From Coprinus comatus (lineage: Eukaryota; Basidiomycota; Agaricomycetes; Agaricales; Agaricaceae), in NCBI GenBank assembly GCA_034638255.1, contig JAWPGT010000103.1, forward strand, positions 1 through 64,000: a DNA stretch of 64,000 bases, read 5' to 3'. The first letter of the stretch is position 1; every line of letters starts with the position of its first letter. A program made the translations under genes and the position numbers. Shown one piece after another: positions 47,956-57,755 of the stretch. The notes beneath the pieces are model-generated. The model worked only from the letters and a program-made list of their open reading frames with translations, ran no database searches and was not told the DNA's origin.

Positions 47956-48569
47956 CAGACTCCTTCTTATGTAGTCATTGGAAGTGCACGTGTTATATTT
48001 ACCTCAGACTCCTACCCAGCCCACGGTATGATATTATTATGTAAACATAATATATTGAGCCGAAGTTTTACCGAAACTTGCGTCAATATTTATCATACCA
48101 GGGACTGGTACCAAACATTATGTACGCGTATTTGCCATCTCCATCCCATCAAATCCATCACTCCCATCATTAGGCGGCACTCACGGCAAGAAATAGAATG
48201 TGTAGTTTTGAAAGGAAATTACACCAATGATACAGGTTATGCTATGGAAATAGGAACCTTCAAACCTGTTAATAATGGTGATACCTAGCCTACCAGATGA
48301 TGCCGCCTCATGATGGGAGTGATGGATTTGATGGGATGGAGATGGCAAATACGCGTACATAATGTTTGGTACCAGTCCCTGGTATGATAAATATTGACGC
48401 AAGTTTCGGTAAAACTTCGGCTCAATATATTATGTTTACATAATAATATCATACCGTGGGCTGGGTAGGAGTCTGTATTTACCTGACAATACACTGAAAC
48501 TTTTGCAACTAGTTTCGGTGAATCATCGGATAAATCTCACGTGCATTCCGAAGACTGGGAAAGAGTCTG
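47956..48569. mobile_element. Older outer TIR element interrupted by a younger one
   Basis: The left end at 47956 reads CAGACTCCTTCTTATG. The right end read inward from 48569 is CAGACTCTTTCCCAGTC. Both then share GGAA-TGCACGTG and ATTTA-CC, forming degraded inverted arms of ~45 bp. The complete element at 48005-48475 lies inside. No matching 9-bp flank was found (left CCGACGGTC, right ACGAGTATC), consistent with age. It belongs to the same CAGACT-ended family. Confidence 0.55.
48005..48475. mobile_element. Foldback-like TIR element with 9-bp target duplication
   Basis: The 471-bp element is almost all inverted repeat. Arms 48005-48179 and 48301-48475 (175 bp each) differ at a single base by my reading (ATCATTAGG against ATCATGAGG). 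The loop is 121 bp. Ends are CAGACTCCTACCCAGCCCACG, matching the 23752 element's CAGACTCCTTCCCAGTCCACG. An exact 9-bp duplication TATTTACCT flanks it (47996-48004 and 48476-48484). It encodes nothing; identical short ORFs on both strands merely reflect the arms. Near-identical arms mean a recent insertion or ongoing correction. It lies 174 bp upstream of the SAM carrier start. Confidence 0.95.
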
Positions 48570-49008
48570 ACGAGTATCCATCTTCAACACTTCAATACTC
48601 TATCCTCAGACGTGTCCATGTAGCTTTGACTTCAAGGTTGAACTACAAATCTGAACATTGGCTTATATACACACACAGTTATTCCCCAATGGTTGAATCT
48701 AAACTTCTAAGAAGAATCAATGATACTTAGATATCACTGCACGTATATGTTGAACATGAAGGATTAACGTTTGGCCAATCATTAATCATTAATCATCATG
48801 TCTAACCGCCGGCCGGCTTCTGCTTGCAACTGCGGTTGCATGTACTCTACCGAATTCCGGTTGATCGATCAAGATATGGCCACATGTTGCCCACAAAACT
48901 GCCCCACGTTTTCAATGATCCAGTATTATCTCTTTTTCAAGAGCCAAAGGTACGTGCCTTTCTTTTTTCGTCCTCCCCAAGCTCAACGCTTTCAGATATA
49001 GTTTATAG
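48570..49008. other. Intergenic, promoter of the next F-box gene
   Basis: A 67-aa Cys-containing ORF at 48798 overlaps the leader region and ends at 49001 just before the next start; it looks like chance. AATCATTAATCATTAATC repeats precede it at ~48778. Confidence 0.4.
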
Positions 49009-50739
49009 ATGTCATCCAACATCATCGAACTAACAGAAGCCTTCCATCAATCCCTCGGCGTACAAGATATACCCCCTGCTGACGGAGTGGCAATTATCCA
49101 AGACTTACCAACGGAAGTTATGACGCGTATCTTCTTTATGGCTACAGAACACGGTTATTTTTCTCGAACCCTCACAGAAGCTGCATTACTGGCCCTGTCT
49201 ATCTGTCGTGTTTGTCGATACTGGAGAACCATAGTTTTATCTCTTCCTCGATTCTGGGGAAGCATAATCGACGTTGTGGTGCTATCCGACAAAGAAGTGG
49301 CTCAATTCATTGAATGGTCGAAACCTGCACCTATTGACATCTTCCTTGATGGCTCTGACGAACTTCTTCAGCTTCTTCCACCACACATGTTAATTGCCAG
49401 AATAAACTCCATCCAGTCTCGATTTTCTCTTGTTCTTCAAGAACTCGAACGAATTACACGTCTATACGTCCGTCGGCTCGAACTATCAGAGCGACTTTGC
49501 CTACAATTACAAAAGCCTGCTCCAAATCTCGTCCATTGTACTTTTGAAGGTGGAGATCAGTTTTCCCCTTTGCGCCTAACTCCACTCTTGTTCAATAACG
49601 CACCCAAGCTACACACGCTATCGCTCCATTGTGCTCTTATTGACTTTTCCAAGGTTACCTATCCTGAATTGAAGGCAGTGTCAATCAACAAAATACGCGC
49701 AAGACATGCACCTACTGTCCGTTCTTGGCTATATTTCCTCTCCCATCACCCCTTACTCGAATCTGTCGACATCCGGCACTGCACAACTGAGGATTACGAC
49801 AACGCATTGGACGAAGTACAACCTATCGACCTTCATAACCTTCGAGAACTCGTTTTAGCCGACGTTTCAACCCAGGTTACTGATTTCCTCCATCATATCA
49901 TTATCCCACATCATTGCAATGTGACTATATTATCTTCTCTCTCTCTACTCATTTCCCATCCCAATCATCGATCTTTCCAAACCGCATGTTCCCGTCTCAT
50001 GTATACCCGTTTGACAAAGTCATTACAAGTCAACTTGAGCGGGATAAACATACAATTCTCTAATATTATCACTGGCGACACCTGGGCAATGGTTGAAGAA
50101 GCCAATTCACCACAAGAGATTCAACCTAAATCTATACTCAAATTTCAATGGAACAATCGATTTCATCCAATGGACCAATCATTATTCCCCAATCGACCTT
50201 TTGCGTTTTTCCCCCAAATTTATATGACCAACATCGAACGACTTCGTTTAGTATTTCCTTCATTCGAAGGTCGATTTGCATATCAAGATAAAGTGTTGAC
50301 ATCTATTTTTCGACAATGGTTAGAAGGTCTTACGGAGGTTAAACATTTAATTCTGGATAGAAATGCTTTCTATCATGTATTCGAAATTATGCATCCGAGG
50401 TCGAGAGATTCGGATAGTGAATCTAGTGATGGTCATGGTCGTGGTCTTTATAATCAAAACCACGAACTCGAAGCATACGATGATGATAATTATAATCATT
50501 ATAATCATAATGATGGTGATCGACAAATACCAGTATTGTTCCCGGCCTTAGAAGGTGTGGAGATTATGTCTGTTGAAGGTTTTTTTGAGTGGGATAGTTT
50601 TATTATGTTTGCGGAGTGTAGGAAGGATTTGGGATATCCGGTTTCGTATGTTACTGTTCCGAAAAGAGATATTAATTCGATGTCTTGGGAAGAGATTGGA
50701 CAGGTGTCGGAATTGGGTATCGAGATTAATTTGAAGTAG
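49009..50739 (+). CDS. F-box domain protein
   Basis: A single uninterrupted exon of 576 aa from ATG 49009 to TAG. Residues ~27-85 form an F-box: IIQDLPTEVMTRIFFMATEH, then SICRVCRYWRTIVLSLPRFW, the W-rich pattern typical of Agaricomycete F-box proteins. The rest has irregular leucine-patterned segments (LHTLSLHCALIDFSKV, LHNLRELVLADVSTQ). An insert at ~465-505 is rich in Asp, Asn, Tyr and His (YDDDNYNHYNHNDGD). It ends ELGIEINLK. It probably bridges Skp1-cullin ligase to an unknown substrate. It is unrelated in sequence to the tandem copies at 13-16 kb. Confidence 0.88.
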   Translation: MSSNIIELTEAFHQSLGVQDIPPADGVAIIQDLPTEVMTRIFFMATEHGYFSRTLTEAALLALSICRVCRYWRTIVLSLPRFWGSIIDVVVLSDKEVAQFIEWSKPAPIDIFLDGSDELLQLLPPHMLIARINSIQSRFSLVLQELERITRLYVRRLELSERLCLQLQKPAPNLVHCTFEGGDQFSPLRLTPLLFNNAPKLHTLSLHCALIDFSKVTYPELKAVSINKIRARHAPTVRSWLYFLSHHPLLESVDIRHCTTEDYDNALDEVQPIDLHNLRELVLADVSTQVTDFLHHIIIPHHCNVTILSSLSLLISHPNHRSFQTACSRLMYTRLTKSLQVNLSGINIQFSNIITGDTWAMVEEANSPQEIQPKSILKFQWNNRFHPMDQSLFPNRPFAFFPQIYMTNIERLRLVFPSFEGRFAYQDKVLTSIFRQWLEGLTEVKHLILDRNAFYHVFEIMHPRSRDSDSESSDGHGRGLYNQNHELEAYDDDNYNHYNHNDGDRQIPVLFPALEGVEIMSVEGFFEWDSFIMFAECRKDLGYPVSYVTVPKRDINSMSWEEIGQVSELGIEINLK

Positions 50740-53532
50740 TGTTCCCGTTCCAATTGTGATTTAGTATTTGGTAGTTGTATATTGAATTTATCAGAACTCG
50801 TTTGAATAGGGGGGTCGACCGTGTTGAGTTGAATGATTGGAATTTTTGGTCATAATTATTAACTTGCCATGATCATGTGTGTAGGTGAGACAAAATGACA
50901 AATTCTGACGATTCCAATATTCAAACACTGGTGCAGTGCATTATCTATTATCGGTACTGTGAATGTCAACTTCTTCTCAAAGTGGCTGCTTCTCAAACGA
51001 AACAAATGCTGTCAATTCATAATACATAGCTGTCTACAACTTGGTATGTTAAAACTGATTAAACCGGCTTGAACTCGGCCTAAACCACAATCAAACTGTG
51101 TATAATCTCCCTTAACCCTCTCGATCTCTGATACATAACTATTAATATTCATTCCAAAGACCATCTCAATATTTCGCTCATGCTAACAATTCTTCTTCTT
51201 TCCCCATAAAGTAACAGTGAATCCTCATTACCGTGACGTGGTCTAGAATTTCCTTTTCCTTTTCCATACTGACGTTCTCTAATTAGAATGCATGACAGTT
51301 GTATGTTGGATATATTCCAAGTCCCTTATGATACAGGTTATGAAATGGCGTTATGAGTTATTCAAGAGAATTATGCTTACTTGATTATTTGCTCTAGATC
51401 CTGATATTGGTCCAAGACTTCCGTGAGTGCTCCATGTTCTCGCATGCCATTGTGCCAACTTCAATAAATCTCTCCCTATTTCCAAAGGATCACAAACCAT
51501 CGAGATCCGATTTGGGTGGACTTTTGCAAGGAATATCAACGGTTTGAGTTGTAGGATAATGGCTAGTTGCAAGAGTATGTGTCAACTCTACAGAATCACC
51601 GTATATTGTCCCTTCAATTTCTCCGAGAGTACGAGATCGGGATGCGTCCCCTATTTTCATTTGTGAGAAGTTCTCCTCGTTTATTTAATGATTCCCATCT
51701 TTTTGTATGCCCATCATCAATAACCTTCAGTTCTTGAGTCTATTCTCAGTATCTGATTAGTGCCAGTGTGAATAGGAAGAAGAAGAATCTTACAAGTGGA
51801 GTTTGAGGTGTTGAATGCTCATAGAAGAGTGGTTCCTCCTGTTTACGTACTCTCGCTTCAAGCATTTAATTTCACTCAACCACATAGCCCCTGGATTGGC
51901 AAGGAAGAGGAAGTAAGAGGTAATAGGAGAGGGGGAAAGGGTAAGTATATTATATATAAGCTTGTAGTGAAATTGAGTTCGTACTGATTGGTTGGTGGGG
52001 TTGCATTACCAATGAAGGAAATTCCTGGTTCGTATCCAATTTCCCTTTAATCAAAATCCGTTGAAGGTGCATTATTCTTTTTTACCGGAGAAGGATCTTC
52101 TAACGGTATGTATGTGAGATACCAGAGTAGTGTTATTTAGGAGAAGAAAGAAAGAATTTTTGGGAGGGTAGTCTGAGACAACTGTCGCTTTATAGTGCTA
52201 TATCCTCAATTCATTTCAAGATAAACAATAAGAATGATTTTCTTTAGAATTGTCACACGCTTTATTGTCTAACCTATGTAACAAAACAATTGGCCTGGTG
52301 TTTACATCAAAGAATATGACAGTTTCGCCAGTGGTCAACTTGTGTGGTGGAACATCCCTGTTGGGAAGACAATAATATATGATATATCTTTCACGTATTT
52401 CTGGGTAATGCACAGTACCAATTGGGGTGCCAATTTAGACGAGATAAGGAGGGTAATACCCCCACGCGAACAACTGAAAAAGAAGACTCGCTTTCGACTC
52501 TTGAACAATTTCATAACGAATGCCTTCGAGCCTTTGATTCAGAGGATGTAGATCCTATGGGCGCACGTTAAATACAAAGGTCACTCACATTTCAGGCCAC
52601 CGAATTTGCGACAGTTTCGGAATTTTGGAGAGGGAATTACCAATGTTTTGTATTTTGTCAAGTATTGCTTGTGTTTGTTGGTAATATCTGAGCCTCCCAC
52701 GCTTTACTGCTGTATGTATGCTAAAATAGCCCCATGTCCTATGCATGCCTTACAATGTGATTTTCCCTCTTGACCCCATTTATTACAATTTTGCTACTTT
52801 TGGGTGTCAAAACCGTGTACAGACAGGCTGGCCAATCCGGGCCTCTTCGCCTCTCTTCATATCTTCATCTTCCTCAGGCTTACTCTTTCAGTGGGTTACG
52901 CTTTTTGATAACCAGCACTTCTGCTAGATTTGATTACTGTTAATGATTAATTATCATTCATTAACAGTCTAAGATGAAAATAACGCGTGACATATCATTG
53001 ATTATCATGCTCAATCATTAAGAAGTAAGTCTAAGTCCATCCATCTTCTTCTCCAACAATGGTTAGCACCGCCAAAGTACTACCAGGTTAGAACAGAAAT
53101 TGGAACACACACAACCTTGTTAAACTCATGTAACGGTTTGTAGGTACCTGTTCTATCAGAACGCATTTGTGTTTATTCTTGTACTTGTACCTTGAGTTAC
53201 CCATCTACTACTCTTCGGTATCAAGTATCAAAGTATCTCACTATCCGCGGTCTCCTCCGCTTAGTATTTCACTACACAATCGCAGAACCAATCACTTCAA
53301 TTCATTAAAAACAACACCTATGTCGTATGGACACAGCAAAGACTACAGAAATCCTAAATATACATCCAATCCATATTCGATCCTTTCAAAGGGAGGGAGG
53401 TAATTAAATCCAATCGCAAAAGACGCATAAAAAAGAGGGGGACATTTTGCAAGAGAGAAACGATGCAAAAGATGGGGGGTGAGGGGACTTCTTCAAAAAA
53501 CAGGTAAAAAAAATAATGGGTCAAAAAAGAGA
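50740..53532. other. Long intergenic stretch, no supported gene
   Basis: 2.8 kb with only short ORFs on both strands (51351-51666, 51796-51987, 52216-52551, 52745-52927, 53167-53403), none with a motif I recognise. 51880-51950 is purine-rich (GGAAGAGG-type). It may hold decayed elements or a non-coding RNA. A strong hairpin lies at 52936-52968. Confidence 0.45.
52936..52968. repeat. Perfect 11-bp inverted repeat
   Basis: ACTGTTAATGA (52936-52946) and TCATTAACAGT (52958-52968) with an 11-nt AT-rich loop. Possibly a small transposon core or a chance AT hairpin. Confidence 0.55.
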
Positions 53533-54692
53533 TCAAGCTCCAGTAGCAGCAATACGAGCATCACGATCAGCAGCAGTAGTGCAAGTGATTGATGTTCCAG
53601 CAGAGTTAACCAGAGGAAGAGCAGCACAAATGGTACCACCAGCACATTGTGTAGTAATGAATTTACCACCAACACATTGAGCGAAAGCGGTTCCTACACA
53701 TGCGTTTTCACCATCTTTGCAAGGAGAATTGGCAGTGAGGGTGGAAAATTTAGCATTGAGTGCTTGAGCATCCTTTCCGTTTTCTGTAAAAGGTAAATGT
53801 TATTGAGAATTTCAAGGAGTTTCGAGACAAGTAAAAATGGAACATACGGAGAGTGAATCCCTTTCCAGCAGGAGCGGGTGGTGCTTGAGTGGTGGGTGCT
53901 GGAGATTGTTGCGGAGCATCATTACCGACAGCTCCGTCGTTACTGTTGTTATTCTGATTCTGGTTGTTGTTTGCCGGAGCCTGAGGAGGGACATTAACAG
54001 CTCCTCCAGCAGCCCTAGGGTTCTGAATGAGTGTATTCAATTGAACACCATCGGGGACAGGACCATCGGGTTTGGCAGGGCAAGAACCAGCTGGGTTAAG
54101 AGCAGTAACTCCAAGAGGAAGGTTTCCAGTTTGATCACCACTGAAAGTGGGGAATTTGGATCCAGCGAATTGACAATGGAAAAGACCGTTCAACTCGGTG
54201 TTCTTGGGAGCTGTCTGGCAATAAGGAACTTGAAGACTGTCAGGCTTTACAGCGAAGAATAGTATAAATCTTCAAATTATCACCGATAAGATAGTCAGAA
54301 AACTTACTGCGTTGCGAGGCTGTTGAACAAAGATTTGAGCCAGGCGAATCATCTCGGCATCACCTCCGAGTTGTTTAGCAAGGTCGATCATTGCATCAGC
54401 GGAATCCTGTTGAGCACAGTCTCCCGCTCCACGGAGAAGATTGCCTGCGGCAGTAATAGCAATTGGGTTGCATTTATCTGCTCCTCCAGCAGCAATCTAA
54501 ACATTGAACAAGAATATGAGATGACTGTTGTAGTGTTATATATCGAGTTAGTCAACGTACACAGGCTTGTTCCCAGGCAGTCTTGGATTCAACAGTGTTC
54601 TGAGCAATACGCTTCTCAAGAACAGGTGCTGCTGAAGTGAGAGATGCGAGAGCGGAGATGACGAAGACAGTGGAGATGTTGAATTTGACCAT
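53533..54692 (-). CDS. Secreted protein with C-terminal CBM19-like module
   Basis: ATG 54692 starts MVKFNISTVFVISALASLTS, a clear signal peptide. PVLEKR follows, a Kex2-type cleavage site. Exons continue through an all-helical, Cys-bearing region (IAAGGADKCNPIAITAAGNL; GDCAQQDSADAMIDLAKQLG), then LFHCQFAGSKFPTFSG. A Pro/Asn/Gln-rich linker follows (ANNNQNQNNNSND). The last exon (DAQALNAKFSTLTANSPCKD, then NACVGTAFAQCVGGKF) has six or so Cys and resembles chitin-binding CBM19 modules. It ends ITCTTAADRDARIAATGA, stop 53533-53535. The predicted product is secreted and cell-wall-associated, binding chitin; no catalytic domain is visible. Exon boundaries between the last two exons are by motif, not proof. 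Confidence 0.8.
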
Positions 54693-55389
54693 TTTTTATA
54701 AACTTGCAAAGTTTTTGAAGTAGATTGAAGAAGTAAATATGCGATGAGAGATGCGAGATTGAAGTAAATCAGGGAGCACCCGGCTCAAAAAGACTGGAAA
54801 GGTGTTGAAGAAAGAAGTGAAAGATCGAGAAAAAGGAACCTGCTGAGAGAAAAAATAACCAGGATGGGTGGCTTTATATACTGGAACCCACGAAAAGAGA
54901 AGAGCCCATTTAGCACATGGGAGCATATGATCACTTCCATAAAAACAAGTCGGCTGACGACATAAGATTAGTACAACAGTCGGGTTGGTGCTGGCTTTTC
55001 AGCCGACCTCCGAATACAAATCCGTCGTTGTATGATGTTCTTCTCACTTGGGCTACGGTTACCCCTAGAACAGCACTACCGCAATGCCATTTGTTTTCTT
55101 GGTATATGGGTAATGTGGTGGTGGGTTCGAGTAGAGGCTGTCGTCAAAGCGACATGGTGACGACATCAAAATATCAAAGATCCAAACACTTTGTATTCCC
55201 AAATCAATATTAGGCTGTTCACAACCAACTGTGTTGTATTGATGCTGGGCTCCGGCATCATTGTTACCCAGGCGTTGATAATGTCAGATTCTGATGCACG
55301 AAATGTCATTGCGATTATGAATACATGGTATATGTGGTATATACATTTAGATCGTCATGATCATCACTCAAAAATAACCCCAGCAGATA
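54693..55389. other. Intergenic: leader and promoter of the secreted protein
   Basis: The left ~200 bp are a plausible 5' leader rich in purine runs. The remainder has short ORFs only. Confidence 0.45.
54872..54880 (-). promoter_or_regulatory. TATA box of the CBM19-like gene
   Basis: TATATAAAG on the minus strand, ~180 bp upstream of the ATG at 54692, leaves room for a ~150-nt leader. A strong TATA box suits an abundantly expressed secreted protein. Confidence 0.6.
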
Positions 55390-57755
55390 TCACACCTTTT
55401 CTTCTGCGTCAGAATGATCAGAGTTTGAACGTCTTTCGTCAGTGTGTTCCAGTGCTAAAGTTCATAGTATAGTCAGCTACGGTCTGTATAAAGCCAAAGG
55501 TATATGATTACCTTTTGTTGTCTTAGCAATTTGCTCGCGCCGTTCTTCTGCTGAAACAGAGCCGAATATCACGTCCATCTCTTCCAAGCTACGACCTTGT
55601 GTTTCAGGAATTAACCTATAAATGAAGTTCTCAGTATAAATGATCAACAAAAGGAAAGAAAAAAGACGAACAGGGAGAAGGTAGCCATGGCACCAATGTT
55701 AATAGAGGCAAACATGATGAAGAGCTTCCATCCCAAGGCAGTCTTCAGTCTTGGTGTGACATAGGAGATTACAAAATCTTTTGTGGTATATGAGCATGAC
55801 GTGTCAGATGCGAGTGTATGATGCACTTACTCCATAACCACTGAGATGCGCTAGCAACAGAGAGACCAAAATGTCTGGTCCTTGTTGGGAAAATATCGGC
55901 AACGTATACCCAAGGCAAAGGACCTATGATTGTGTAGTTGAGCATCATGTCATGTAAAATCTCCTCAGTCAGTACTCACCCCATCCCATCGAGTAGAAGC
56001 AAACGTAAATGTACAGCATTCCTGCCATGGCTTTGGATGCTGGAGGTGGTGGTGGAGGTTCTTGGCCAGGAATCAGTGCAGGAGGTGGGTGTGTCTTCAA
56101 GATGGCACCAATAATGAAAAAGAGAATTCCCATTCCCATCGCCGAGATGAAGAGAGACTTCTTTCGGCCTAGGGTCTCGACACCAAAGAAGATGAAGATC
56201 GCAGTTGCCACAACCTTGATAACACCTAGAGGAGAATGAGTCATGCTAACTAACAGATATTCAACGAAATCTCATACCGTATATGCCGCTAGCAAGAAGA
56301 CCTGCAGTCTTTCCGAGGTAACCGATCTAAAACCAGGTTAAACTAACTCCGAAGAGTATCATGGGGATTAAGACTTACAGATTCGAAGATTTGGGGAGCG
56401 TAGTAGCTATTTTTTTCATGACCATGAACAAGTTGTGCAGGTATAGTAACTCTTAACTCACTTTACAGAATTCTGACCAGCCCATTGTTGTAGGAAAAAG
56501 ATGAAGAAGGCGATAAAGAATCGAACGAAGTTGCCCTTTCCAAAAAAGGCCTCCTTCAATCCTAGTCCCTGGCGAGCTTCACGTTCCTCGACAATTGCTG
56601 CTTCAATCTCGGCCATCTCCTCAAGAACAGAACGAGAGCTCTTGGGTTCTTTGCGAAGATAAGCAAGATTCTTCAGTGCTTCTTCGTTTCGATCTACTGA
56701 GGCCAACCATCGAGGTGATTCCTATGAAGGAGTTAATAGGTTGCTTATTCAATGCCTGTCAAAGACGTACTTTGATGGTGAGGATGCCAATGGCCATGAT
56801 ACCGGCTGGAACGAGCTGCAATGCAAAAGGGATCCTCCAAATATTAATACTGTCAACGATGTGCAAGCCAACACCATCTAAGAAAACACGTTCAGAAACA
56901 AAGCCAAAGTCCAACATATTTGCAGCTTACAATTGACAAAGTACGAAATCATAACACCAGTAGCCACCTAGTTTTCTGGTTAACACTTGTTGGCAGAAAA
57001 ATGAAATTGTATATATCTCACCATGATCTGGAAACAGCCAGTGATACGCCCACGAACCTCCTTTGGTGAGCACTCCGAAACGAAAGCGGGAGCAACAGCA
57101 GAAATACCGCCAATTCCTATACCCGCGATGACACGACCAGCATAGATAAGTCCTAGACCATGCGGAGGTCCGCTTGCTATAGTTTGGAGAATCTTTCTCA
57201 AATGTTAATAAAAAGGAAACCACAAGATTGGACTACACTTACAGCGCCGACTGAGAATATGATAGAGAAAAGTTCCATGGTCCATTTGCGTCCAATTTTA
57301 GCTGTATATGAAGATCAGCCTACTTGTTCATAACTAGGTGCTTAATACGTACAAGAGATTGGTGCGCTTCCCAATGCTCCAAAGAACGCTCCGGCTTGTA
57401 AGACAGAGACAACATTTGACGATACGGCGTCTATCTTCTTCTGGTTTCCAGCGATGCCAAAATGCTCCCGGAAATAAGGATTATTCACAACACCACCCCT
57501 ACAAGTCGATTCCTATCAGGATTGTCGAGTGAGAGTATAAACAGGAGACAAACCCAACACCACTAAATTAAAGAAACAGTAAGCCACGTTGATGTAACAA
57601 AACTGAGTTGACGTACGTATCATAACCGAATAGGATAATACCCCAATATACAACGAACGCCAGCCCTAAAGGGAAATGAGCAAAGGACACGACGAGCGGT
57701 GTTGTTGCGACTCACAGTAGACCCGTATGTTCTTGAATATCGACTCTGATTCCAT
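55390..57755 (-). CDS. MFS sugar/quinate-type transporter
   Basis: Many short exons from ATG 57755 (MESESIFKNIRVY) to TGA 55390-55392 (HSDAEEKV). Sugar-porter signatures appear in order: VYWGIILFGYDTGVGGGVVN (helix 1), KIGRKWTMELFS, YAGRVIAGIGIGGISAVAPA, ECSPKEVRGRITGCFQ, KESPRWLASVDR between helices 6 and 7, FFLQQWAGQNSVNYYAPQIF, FFGVETLGRKKSLF, WGPLPWVYVADIFPTRTRHF and LIPETQGRSLEEMDVIFG. Twelve membrane helices are expected. All splice junctions I checked kept frame. The pattern is closest to the quinate/hexose permease group (QutD-like) of plasma-membrane proton symporters; the substrate cannot be read from sequence. No damage was seen. Confidence 0.92.

Noticed and set aside
48028..48494. 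Twin ORFs with the same translation on opposite strands
   Set aside because: They are the two arms of the inverted-repeat element read in mirror image, not genes.
48798..49001. 67-aa Cys-containing ORF before the F-box gene
   Set aside because: No signal peptide or motif; it overlaps a second frame of equal length and likely lies in the leader.
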